Below, one piece after another: positions 5,548 to 11,650 of a DNA stretch of 15,038 nucleotides. The first letter of the stretch is position 1; every line of letters starts with the position of its first letter. Where the stretch lies: contig CALZNR010000008.1 of the NCBI GenBank assembly GCA_945827565.1, forward strand, positions 1 to 15,038. Direction: 5' to 3'. The notes below the pieces were generated by a model, which was not told the DNA's origin, did not search any database, and saw nothing but the letters and a program-made list of their open reading frames with translations. The position numbers were made by a program, and so were the translations under genes. This DNA comes from an uncultured Prevotella sp. GTDB taxonomy: Bacteria > Bacteroidota > Bacteroidia > Bacteroidales > Bacteroidaceae.

Positions 5548-7500
5548 CTAATCTTTCAAATAATAAGGTGTGGTGTAACCTGCACCTTTGAGGGGTAAAT
5601 CCGCACACCAATCAATCGGGGTGCTAAACAGTGCCTCCACGTCGGCCAACGTCTGGTCGGGCGTTGCTTCAACAATAATTTCGTCATGGATATGGAAAAC
5701 CACGTTGAGGTGCTGTTGCCTGGCCCTCAGAATGACAATGCCCAATATGTCACGGGCAATGGCTTGCACAATGTTCTCTGTGAGTTTGCCGCCATACGTT
5801 CTGACGTTGCCCCATTTCTTGGTGGTCTGGTTCAAACCCTCATACTCAATAATTTCATGGTCGCCACGCCATCCGTCGCCGTATTCAATGCCAACATTCG
5901 CTCTGGGGTAACAGATAACACGGCCAGACGGCAATGTTATTGTCAGCATCCCCCATCGCTTGCCAATCTCAATGCCACGATGCACGGGTACGGTCTTACC
6001 CGTCTTTAGGGCTGTAATGGCAGCTTTCTCGATCGTGGCCCACATCTTCACAATTTTGGGGTTGGAATTACGCCAAAGATTCACGATTTCCTTTTCTTCG
6101 GATTCTGTCAAACCTAAACGCTTGCCACCCATTGCCTCCAATGCAGACACACCGCCACCATATCCTAATGCCAATGTTGCAATCTTGCCTTTCTGCCTCA
6201 ACTCAGCATTTTGGCCGTGCTTCTCGACGGGCTTGTTAAACATCTGGCTTGCCGTGGCACAATAGATGTCGCCACCCTGCCGGAATACGTCCAACACCCA
6301 TTGCTCACCTGCCAACCATGCAATCACACGGCACTCAATGGCTGAAAAGTCGCACACATGAAACGTGTGGCTTGGTGCTGCAATAAACGCTGTGCGGATT
6401 AACTCACTGAGTACATAGGTGACGTTGGCATAATTCATTTCAAACTCTGTCAAATCACCCTGACGTACCAAATAACGGGCATCGTCCAAACTTTCCAAAT
6501 GGTTCTGTGGTAGGTTCTGCACCTGCACCAATCGGCCTGCCCATCTGCCTGTACGTGCTGCACCGCAAAACTGCAAAAGTCCGTGAATACGGCCATCATT
6601 GCAAACGCATTTCAACATGGCTGCATACTTCTTATTGCTGGTCTTACCCATTTCACGGCGCAATGCCAAAATCTTCTGAGCCTTTGGCCAATACTTCAAT
6701 TGGACGTCCAACTCATCCAGATTCTTTTTGTTGAGGCTGGCCACGGTCATGCCCGTAACCTTGGAAATGTAGGCTTTCAATTGGGCTAGGCTGTTGGGGT
6801 TCTCCAATCCGCTTATGGTCTTTGCCTCTTGCAGCAACTCGGCCTTAAACTCATCGTCAAACCTTGCAGCGGCCTCAACCAACGGCAAATCAATCATCAC
6901 GCCACGGTCATTGATTTCTTGGTCGGCAATGTACAACTCATCGTCAAATGCAGGGGCCTCCAGACGGCGCACCTTGGCCAAAATCTGTTGCTCAACCTCC
7001 ACGTCTCTGATATTGTACTTTTTGAATACCTCCCAACGGTCGGGCGCGTCGCTTGGTAAATGCCGCTTGCCGTTATTGGACGGGGTTGAGAAATAACGGA
7101 TTAGGATTTTGCCCTCTTTCATCTTACCATCGGCCAATTTCAGCACCTCACCACATTGTCCCAATGACAACGGCAAACCCATACGGGCTGCACGTACCAT
7201 CGTGCATTTCCATTGTGAGGCTGGCAATGGCTTTGACAATCCCATCCACTTGCTGATGCAAATACGCTCAAATGCAGCGTTAAACGCTGTCTTTGTAACG
7301 GATGGGTCTGTGAGTGCTGCCATAACATCGGCTGGCAATTTTTCACCCTGCGCCAAATCCACACATACGACGGGGCCACCATCCACGCTGTATGCAAAAA
7401 GCAATATCGTGAAATCAGGGGCTTCAACGTATTTGTAAACTCCGCAATCGGCCAAATCGTTGCTGCTGTACGTCTCGATGTCAATTCCTAATTCTTTCAT
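5548..7500 (-). CDS. Phage family A DNA polymerase with 3'-5' exonuclease domain
   Basis: A 650-aa replicative polymerase for the phage, of the PolI type without the 5'-3' nuclease domain. The exonuclease domain shows Exo I DIET (7-10), an Exo II-like FNAAFER (73-79, Glu in place of the usual Asp) and Exo III YNIRD (162-166). The polymerase domain has TGRW..RLVQVQNLPQ (317-332), motif A DFSAIECR (384-391), motif B RQKGKIATLALGYGGG (435-450) and motif C HDE (605-607). All catalytic acidic residues are visible, so the enzyme should be active. The length is typical for phage members. It is preceded by a 95-bp gap holding a paired-repeat structure and followed after 27 bp by the 230-aa gene. It acts with the SSB and nuclease just upstream and the VapE primase-helicase downstream. 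Confidence 0.95.
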   Translation of the reverse strand: MKELGIDIETYSSNDLADCGVYKYVEAPDFTILLFAYSVDGGPVVCVDLAQGEKLPADVMAALTDPSVTKTAFNAAFERICISKWMGLSKPLPASQWKCTMVRAARMGLPLSLGQCGEVLKLADGKMKEGKILIRYFSTPSNNGKRHLPSDAPDRWEVFKKYNIRDVEVEQQILAKVRRLEAPAFDDELYIADQEINDRGVMIDLPLVEAAARFDDEFKAELLQEAKTISGLENPNSLAQLKAYISKVTGMTVASLNKKNLDELDVQLKYWPKAQKILALRREMGKTSNKKYAAMLKCVCNDGRIHGLLQFCGAARTGRWAGRLVQVQNLPQNHLESLDDARYLVRQGDLTEFEMNYANVTYVLSELIRTAFIAAPSHTFHVCDFSAIECRVIAWLAGEQWVLDVFRQGGDIYCATASQMFNKPVEKHGQNAELRQKGKIATLALGYGGGVSALEAMGGKRLGLTESEEKEIVNLWRNSNPKIVKMWATIEKAAITALKTGKTVPVHRGIEIGKRWGMLTITLPSGRVICYPRANVGIEYGDGWRGDHEIIEYEGLNQTTKKWGNVRTYGGKLTENIVQAIARDILGIVILRARQQHLNVVFHIHDEIIVEATPDQTLADVEALFSTPIDWCADLPLKGAGYTTPYYLKD

Positions 7501-7520
7501 TCTCTCTGTTATTTAAGAAT

Positions 7521-7582
7521 GGCCGTGGGTGTCCGACGCTTTTAATCCCATGTGGGTGTTGCCACTACCACCACCCACGGCC
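7521..7582 (-). promoter_or_regulatory. Inverted repeat with two alternative pairings before the polymerase gene
   Basis: GGCCGTGGGTG (7521-7531) pairs perfectly with CACCCACGGCC (7572-7582). A second GTGGGTG copy (7552-7558) can compete for the same partner. On the mRNA the 5' arm can thus form either a short or a long hairpin, 14 nt after the SSB stop and 20 nt before the polymerase start. This suggests an attenuator, RNA-processing or binding site; no U-tract follows. Confidence 0.5.
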
Positions 7583-7595
7583 AATCATTCACGGT

Positions 7596-8183
7596 TTACA
7601 AATCCTCATCATCTTCATCATCCATCGGGATATTGCCAAATGCCTCGCTCTGGCTGACGCTGCCGCCAAACTGCTCATCGTCCTTGCACTTACGCACGGC
7701 CTCCAAAGCTGCTGCAATGCCACACTTACCATTGACCTTGTAGCCATAGAATGTGACACACACCCATGCCCACACACCGCTGTAAATCTCATCCTCATCA
7801 ATGATGGGCTGGCCGCTTCGGTCGGTCACGCTTGGTTTCTTGCCTGTCTTGGCGTTGATGTAAACGTGGCCCTGGTAGGCTTCATCGTCCTTGCCCTCAC
7901 CATCGCGCAATGGGTAGGCATCCGATGTTTCGTCAATCTTCGGCTTCTTACCTCCCCAATACTTTGTAATGGCTTGGTCGTAGGCGGCTTTGATGCAGCC
8001 TTTGAGGGCTTCAACCGTCTCTTTCTGGCTCTTCGGAATGAGTATGCCCGTTTGGTACTTGGCACGGCTTTCGTCACCATCGGGGCCGGTGTACTTCTCG
8101 AAAAGATGTGTGTAACTCAATCGGCACGGGCCGATTACAACTGTACGCCCGTCGTTCTTGGGCAAAATGTTTGGTTTCATCAT
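7596..8183 (-). CDS. DUF2815 single-stranded-DNA-binding protein
   Basis: A 195-aa protein matching the DUF2815 family, for which the Enc34 phage member is a single-stranded-DNA-binding protein with an OB fold. Visible family marks are the early strand VVIGPCRLSYTHLFEKY, KYQTGILIPKS, YWGGKKPKID, the PLRDGEGK segment, YINAKTGKKPSV, and IYSGVWAWVCVTFYGY near the end of the fold. The tail is strongly acidic (MDDEDDEDL), as in many SSBs, where such tails recruit replication partners. It would coat single strands during replication and recombination. It lies 34 bp after the DUF2800 nuclease, a pairing common in phage replication modules. It could start at the second Met with no effect on the call. 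Confidence 0.88.
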   Translation of the reverse strand: MMKPNILPKNDGRTVVIGPCRLSYTHLFEKYTGPDGDESRAKYQTGILIPKSQKETVEALKGCIKAAYDQAITKYWGGKKPKIDETSDAYPLRDGEGKDDEAYQGHVYINAKTGKKPSVTDRSGQPIIDEDEIYSGVWAWVCVTFYGYKVNGKCGIAAALEAVRKCKDDEQFGGSVSQSEAFGNIPMDDEDDEDL

Positions 8184-8217
8184 AGTTGTAATGAAATTAA
8201 AAATTAAACTTTAGTTA

Positions 8218-9372
8218 TTATTCGCTTAAATCAACTTTGGAAAAATCGTCGGTGTCTAACTCCGGCCTCTTGTCAGATTCAGGCACTAACGTCGGCTTGC
8301 CTTGGGGCTTGTCAATCCACTCACCGCAAATCTCGGCAAATCGTTTCTTGCCAATCAGTTTCTCCAAATCGGTAATGGTTTTCAGTTCCCGTGGTTTCAT
8401 GTAGGCATCTTCGGCAAACTCGGCCTTGGATAATGCGCCCATCACGGCCTCTTGGTCTGTGATTTTGCGGACACTGCGCCCTGCAACCAACTTGAAACCT
8501 TGGTACTTCTGGCCGTTCAACGCCTGCTCCAACGTGTACTCATCCACGCCCTTAATCCATGTCTTGATTGTGTCTAACATGGGCAAAACGCGGCTGGCCA
8601 TTTCTTCGGGGCTGATTGTCTTTGGGTCGGGGTGCTGCTCTACGGCTGCAAATGTGAGGTCGGCCAATGCCTTGCAGGTCGCTTTGACCTTGCAGAATTG
8701 ACACCATTCGCCGGGCATCTGGTGGCCTTTACCCTCAAACGCTTCTTTGGCTTTCGGCATGAGTTGGTACGTTGCCCATGCAAGCAAATCAACGGTACTC
8801 AACTCATACTCGCTCAGGTTGTCAATACGTGGCTGTACGATGGTCATTCTTACACGTTGGATATTGTACTCAAAACTAAATTGTGAGTAGGCCCCCAACG
8901 CGTAAATCTGCATTTGTGGATTCTTGATGGCTGACACCTTTACACCCTTGCCATACTTGAAATCAATAATCTCCATCGTGCCATCGGCAATGATAACGGC
9001 ATCGGCTGTGCCAAATGCCTCTGGCATCCACTCTGAGAAATCCAATTTGACCTCAACCAACAATTGGGCATCGGGTGTTTTGGTACGGGCGGCATTGTAC
9101 TTTTCCAGCACGATCGTTTTGTACGTGTCGGTGTACTCATCCATTTCTCCCGTGTGGTACTTGTCGAAAAGCTGCTTAATCTCGGCATCCTCATCGGCTG
9201 TTGGCAAACCCAAAAATCCTTTGAGGTGCTTGGCGCAATAGGCGTGTGCCAATGTGCCCTCTTCTGCAAAGGTGCTGCCGCTGTCGGCAATGTTCTCTTC
9301 CAGACGTGGGGCGGCTGTGCAATTGAGCCATCTGTGGGCCGCTGACGGGCTTAATAATGCGTGTCCTGCCAT
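8218..9372 (-). CDS. DUF2800 family RecB/Cas4-like nuclease
   Basis: A 384-aa protein of the DUF2800 family in the PD-(D/E)XK nuclease clan. The start MAGHALLSPSAAHRWLNC is chosen because it matches the family start and lies 1 nt after the preceding stop; the frame itself stays open to 9456 within the upstream gene. Catalytic marks are GTLAH (39-43), GTAD (121-124), DFKYGKG (137-143, the D-x-K pair) and QMQIYALG (153-160). One Cys at 18 and three at 223, 226 and 232 are arranged like the 4Fe-4S clusters of Cas4 and AddB, so an iron-sulfur exonuclease is likely (inference). It probably resects DNA for phage recombination or replication together with the SSB encoded next. A C-terminal helical region (250-384) has no recognised function. 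Confidence 0.88.
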   Translation of the reverse strand: MAGHALLSPSAAHRWLNCTAAPRLEENIADSGSTFAEEGTLAHAYCAKHLKGFLGLPTADEDAEIKQLFDKYHTGEMDEYTDTYKTIVLEKYNAARTKTPDAQLLVEVKLDFSEWMPEAFGTADAVIIADGTMEIIDFKYGKGVKVSAIKNPQMQIYALGAYSQFSFEYNIQRVRMTIVQPRIDNLSEYELSTVDLLAWATYQLMPKAKEAFEGKGHQMPGEWCQFCKVKATCKALADLTFAAVEQHPDPKTISPEEMASRVLPMLDTIKTWIKGVDEYTLEQALNGQKYQGFKLVAGRSVRKITDQEAVMGALSKAEFAEDAYMKPRELKTITDLEKLIGKKRFAEICGEWIDKPQGKPTLVPESDKRPELDTDDFSKVDLSE

Positions 9373-9373
9373 A

Positions 9374-9940
9374 TCAATACGGTGCTTTAATTCCGATTGT
9401 GCCATCTTCCAATACTTCCAGACGGTCACACTCTTCAATGAATTGTCGTGCCTCATCCTGGCCCTTTTCTGTAATGAGGGCTGACGGCTTGTCTGAGCCT
9501 AACAAAGCGGCTGTGTTCTTAAACCACGATGTCAGTTGGCGGTGGTACTTCTTATAAAGTTCTCCATCCGTCTCGTCTTTGTAGTTCTCGCCCTCGATAC
9601 GCTGACGGGTTCGGTGCATGGCATCGCGGATGTCCTGCTCTGTCAGTTCCTTGGGTTCTGCCTCGGCTGGGGCTTCGGCCTCTGCCTCTGGTTCGGGATC
9701 TGGTGCTGCTTCTTCTGCCGGGGCTTCAACCTCTGGGGCTGGTGCTTCGGCTGTTGCTGCTTTACGGCCACGCTTCTTTGCAGGGGCGGCGGCTTCTGGT
9801 TGCTCACTTGCTGACGGTTCGGGCTTCGTGGCCTCAACGGTCGGCATCTGTCTGTGGCCAATGACGGCATTAACCAATGCCACCAATTCAGGCGTTACGC
9901 CTAAATCCACATGAATGTGTACGCTAAAATCTGTTTTCAT
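9374..9940 (-). CDS. Hypothetical phage protein with Ala/Glu/Pro-rich linker (188 aa)
   Basis: A 188-aa protein with three parts: a short folded start (MKTDFSVHIHVDLGVTPELVALVNAV, 1-27); a low-complexity linker (about 36-98) of Ala, Glu and Pro with one basic patch KKRGRK (55-60) resembling an AT-hook or other DNA-contacting element; and a charged helical C-terminal domain (100-188). Its stop is 1 nt from the DUF2800 start, so the two are probably co-translated. The layout, two domains on a flexible tether with a basic patch, fits a DNA-linked accessory protein for the nuclease and SSB, but I do not recognise the family and this is a guess. Confidence 0.75.
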   Translation of the reverse strand: MKTDFSVHIHVDLGVTPELVALVNAVIGHRQMPTVEATKPEPSASEQPEAAAPAKKRGRKAATAEAPAPEVEAPAEEAAPDPEPEAEAEAPAEAEPKELTEQDIRDAMHRTRQRIEGENYKDETDGELYKKYHRQLTSWFKNTAALLGSDKPSALITEKGQDEARQFIEECDRLEVLEDGTIGIKAPY

Positions 9941-9958
9941 ACGACTGAAATTAAATGG

Positions 9959-10060
9959 TTATTCACTCATTTCTTTTGCTAATTCTCTGATGTCCTTTGC
10001 CAGAATGATTGTCAGTCCGATGCAAAGTACAATTTCAATGATAGTTCCGATTATTGGCAT
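9959..10060 (-). CDS. Tiny membrane protein (33 aa)
   Basis: A 33-codon frame from ATG to TAA: MPIIGTIIEIVLCIGLTIIL, then a charged end AKDIRELAKEMSE. Residues 3-20 form one clear membrane span with a charged cytoplasmic-type tail. It starts 3 nt after the stop of the HTH gene and ends 18 nt before the 188-aa gene, filling an otherwise empty gap exactly as an operon gene would. The function is unknown; small membrane peptides in early phage operons may affect host physiology or exclusion. Confidence 0.6.
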   Translation of the reverse strand: MPIIGTIIEIVLCIGLTIILAKDIRELAKEMSE

Positions 10061-10063
10061 AAC

Positions 10064-10264
10064 TTATAAATAGTTTTCTTCCCAACATTCGACAATCCAT
10101 TTGCCCTTTGTCACTCTCCGATTGTCGGCCTTACGCACACGGAATTTGAGGCTACCATTGTCAAAATAGCGATATATGGTGTGTCTTTCCACGCCTAACG
10201 CTTTTGCCGCTTGCTGCACGGTGTAACGGCCATCGGGTTCAACTTGGGGCCTGGTATGTGTCAT
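10064..10264 (-). CDS. Helix-turn-helix protein, excisionase/MerR-like (66 aa)
   Basis: A 66-aa DNA-binding protein. The segment YTVQQAAKALGVERHTIYRYFDNGSL (about 14-39) is a typical HTH_17/excisionase-family winged helix start, followed by a basic wing (KFRVRKADNRRVTKG). Proteins of this kind act as excisionases (bending DNA for the integrase) or as small transcription regulators. No integrase is visible, so either role is open. Its start overlaps the stop of the 64-aa gene by ATGA. The early operon position fits a regulator or Xis. Confidence 0.8.
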   Translation of the reverse strand: MTHTRPQVEPDGRYTVQQAAKALGVERHTIYRYFDNGSLKFRVRKADNRRVTKGKWIVECWEENYL

Positions 10265-10455
10265 ATCGCGTTCTTTGTAATAGTTAATTGGTTCTTGGAA
10301 TAGTCTGTTTGCACACTGAACTTGCAGCCCAATAGGTTCTGCATCTGGTATGCCGTGGACTTGCCGTTGTCACACTGTTGGGCGTTGGGTAGGTCAAACG
10401 TGCGTGTCTCACCCATCGCCATGTTTCTTAAATCTTCTCTGGTAATACGTTCCAT
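10261..10455 (-). CDS. Small hypothetical protein (64 aa)
   Basis: A 64-aa soluble protein, MERITREDLRNMAMGETRTFDLPN..., ending in beta-rich KFSVQTDYSKNQLTITKNAI. The pattern of a short helix, a loop and paired strands suggests a small DNA- or protein-binding fold, but I recognise no family. It lies 1 nt after the 73-aa gene and overlaps the HTH gene by 4 nt, so it is a firm member of the early operon. Confidence 0.7.
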   Translation of the reverse strand: MERITREDLRNMAMGETRTFDLPNAQQCDNGKSTAYQMQNLLGCKFSVQTDYSKNQLTITKNAI

Positions 10456-10456
10456 G

Positions 10457-10678
10457 TTATTTATCCTTAAATTCTATTTTTTCAATGAGCCAATTAAGCA
10501 CCCACATCTTATTTTCATACTCTGTGAGTGAAATGCAATGGTTGTCGGCATCGGTGGCTGCTGCCAATTGCCGGATGAGGTCACGTAAACTTACCAACTC
10601 TTCTTTGAGTTGTTCAGCACTGTACATGGATTGATTTTGCAATCCGATAGTTTCAATTTCCTTTTCTTTACCTGCCAT
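10457..10678 (-). CDS. Small helical hypothetical protein (73 aa), first gene of the leftward operon
   Basis: A 73-aa protein with helices: SAEQLKEELVSLRDLIRQLAAA (about 20-41) could form a coiled coil, followed by LTEYENKMWVLNWLIEKIEF. It has no membrane span or known motif. It is the first gene read from the control region at 10679-10970, so it is an early gene whose product could be regulatory. The family is unrecognised. Confidence 0.65.
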   Translation of the reverse strand: MAGKEKEIETIGLQNQSMYSAEQLKEELVSLRDLIRQLAAATDADNHCISLTEYENKMWVLNWLIEKIEFKDK

Positions 10679-10707
10679 AATGCGACGTTTTAGTTAAAAT
10701 TACTTAT

Positions 10708-10723
10708 TTACTCACTCATATCT
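10708..10723 (+). promoter_or_regulatory. Operator-like repeat, copy 1 (TTACTCACTCATATCT)
   Basis: It matches copy 2 in 15 of 16 positions, in the same orientation, 111 bp away. It abuts the -33 element of the rightward promoter, so binding there could repress or activate it. Confidence 0.4.
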
Positions 10724-10754
10724 TTGGCGGAAAAGAAAAACCGTCGTATCTTTG
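10723..10754 (+). promoter_or_regulatory. Bacteroidota-type promoter reading toward the repressor gene
   Basis: TTTG at 10723-10726, a 20-bp spacer, and TATCTTTG at 10747-10754, a full match to the TAnnTTTG -7 consensus. Start would be near 10760, giving a leader of about 210 nt before the repressor ATG. The -7 element lies in the left arm of the palindrome. Confidence 0.6.
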
Positions 10755-10797
10755 CAGTGGATTTCAACGGTTGTGCTAAAGATGGCTCGACGGCTTT
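10737..10797. repeat. Long imperfect palindrome in the control region
   Basis: Nested pairs around about 10767: CCGTCG (10741-10746) with CGACGG (10788-10793), ATCTTT (10748-10753) with AAAGAT (10778-10783), and central CAACGGTTG (10765-10773). It could be an operator with several half sites or an RNA hairpin. Confidence 0.45.
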
Positions 10798-10818
10798 CTT
10801 TATGCGCCTGATACTTCG

Positions 10819-10834
10819 TTACTTACTCATATCT
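10819..10834 (+). promoter_or_regulatory. Operator-like repeat, copy 2 (TTACTTACTCATATCT)
   Basis: Partner of the motif at 10708-10723. It lies just downstream of the leftward -7 element, about where transcription of the early operon would start. Confidence 0.4.
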
Positions 10835-10839
10835 GGGTG

Positions 10840-10847
10840 CAAAGATA
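10840..10847 (-). promoter_or_regulatory. Leftward -7 element for the early operon
   Basis: The leftward strand reads TATCTTTG, a full TAnnTTTG match, about 160 bp before the first operon gene. No good TTTG -33 element is seen 19-21 bp upstream, so the promoter may be weak or activator-dependent. Confidence 0.4.
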
Positions 10848-10956
10848 GGCATTTTGAAGATAACTACATTCATTTTGCCTGTTAAATTATGTTAAGACGT
10901 GAAAGAAATTTTTGCCGCCCTGCCGTCAAATGCCGCCTAAAGTATTGTGTAACAAT

Positions 10957-11001
10957 AAATTATTGGCAAAATGACTGAAAAAGAAATTATTGGCAAAATG
11001 A
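10957..11001 (+). repeat. 18-bp duplication creating two in-frame repressor starts
   Basis: AAATTATTGGCAAAATGA occurs at 10957-10974 and again at 10984-11001, 27 bp (nine codons) apart. Each copy contains an in-frame ATG (10971 and 10998). Confidence 0.8.
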
Positions 11002-11339
11002 ATGACTTTTGGGCACAAAGTGGCAAAAGTAAGGCAGAAATGAGCCGCGAGTTAGGCGTGGACGCTGGCACATTCGGCAACATCTTGAATGGCAACCGTG
11101 GTGTGTCTGCTGGGTTGCTTTCAAAGTTCTTGGAAACGTACCCATCTGTAAGTGCTGAATGGCTCATGCGTGGGGTTGGCTCAATGTTTACCGCTGATGG
11201 GCACGTCGGGGGTGAAAACATCGCCAACAATAACAACTCACAAATCAATGCAGGTGACACGATCAATCGGCTTGTGTCGTTGCTTGAAGAGAAAGACAAA
11301 CAGATTAACCAATTACTCCAAATCCTTGCATCGAAATGA
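10971..11339 (+). CDS. XRE-type phage repressor without peptidase domain (122 aa)
   Basis: A 122-aa DNA-binding repressor. The HTH spans about 18-60 (KSKAEMSRELGVDAGTFGNILNGNRGVSAGLL), followed by YPSVSAEWLMRGVGSM (57-72), typical of Bacteroidales prophage repressors. A polar linker with an Asn run (85-88) leads to a C-terminal amphipathic helix (about 98-121, NRLVSLLEEKDKQINQLLQIL), likely a coiled coil for dimer or higher assembly. There is no S24/LexA peptidase domain, so release by RecA-driven self-cleavage is not expected. The first ATG (10971) is annotated; the ATG at 10998, preceded by the same 18-bp sequence, may be the main start and keeps the whole HTH. It is divergent from the early operon and overlaps the membrane-protein gene by ATGA. 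Confidence 0.85.
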   Translation: MTEKEIIGKMNDFWAQSGKSKAEMSRELGVDAGTFGNILNGNRGVSAGLLSKFLETYPSVSAEWLMRGVGSMFTADGHVGGENIANNNNSQINAGDTINRLVSLLEEKDKQINQLLQILASK

Positions 11340-11584
11340 AAATCTTTGGAATTATCAGTGCCTGCATCTTCGTGGTTTGCTTCTGTGTTCTCAAATACAT
11401 GGAGCGTAATAAACCCAAAGCGAAAAAACGCCCTCAGACGGCAAATAATACCGACGTTGGGCAATTCTTCGGGGCGGTCAGTAAAATCGCTCTGTGGCTC
11501 TTTCTGGTGGCTCTGCTGGTCTTAATTCTGGCTTGGCTTGGTATCGGTGTGTTTGACACAATCGGGCAAATTTTCAGCAAATAA
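11336..11584 (+). CDS. Small two-span membrane protein coupled to the repressor (82 aa)
   Basis: An 82-aa protein with a membrane span at about 3-20 (FGIISACIFVVCFCVLKY), a basic cytoplasmic-type loop (ERNKPKAKKRPQ) and a second strongly hydrophobic span at about 49-72 (IALWLFLVALLVLILAWLGIGVF). It overlaps the repressor stop by ATGA, so both are made from the lysogenic transcript. Small membrane proteins made with a repressor often give superinfection exclusion or sense the host state; this is inference, since no family is recognised. Confidence 0.75.
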   Translation: MKIFGIISACIFVVCFCVLKYMERNKPKAKKRPQTANNTDVGQFFGAVSKIALWLFLVALLVLILAWLGIGVFDTIGQIFSK

Positions 11585-11650
11585 AATTCACCTCTTTGTA
11601 ATTAACTGAAAATCAGCACTAAAGAAAAACATTATTTATATAATGAGATT
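11585..11650. other. Probable element/host junction (candidate att region)
   Basis: This AT-rich stretch lies between the last phage gene and the point at about 11647 where the BspA-like gene departs from its repeat pattern. It includes a small AT palindrome (ATTAT TTAT ATAAT, 11631-11644). No second att copy is in the window, so the junction is inferred only from gene content and the cut-off repeat. Confidence 0.35.

Larger units (their letters stand above)
10679..10970. promoter_or_regulatory. Lysis-lysogeny control region between the leftward operon and the repressor
   Basis: A 292-bp gap without a gene. It holds a rightward promoter candidate (10723-10754), a leftward -7-like element (10840-10847), two near-identical 16-bp motifs (10708-10723 and 10819-10834), a roughly 60-bp imperfect palindrome centred near 10767, and a triple TGCCGYC motif (10913-10937). 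Its place between an XRE repressor gene and an early operon supports a switch region. Confidence 0.7.

Noticed and set aside
9373..9456. A longer start for the DUF2800 gene
   Set aside because: The extra 28 codons overlap the 188-aa gene and do not match the family start; MAGHALLSPSAAHRWLNC does.
10064..10264. An integrase partner next to the excisionase-like gene
   Set aside because: No tyrosine or serine recombinase motifs occur in any frame of the window, so the integrase must be elsewhere if it exists.
10937..11464. A 175-codon leftward open frame across the repressor
   Set aside because: It covers the repressor and its partner on the other strand, is Ser/Pro/Leu-rich without motifs, and conflicts with a clear XRE gene.
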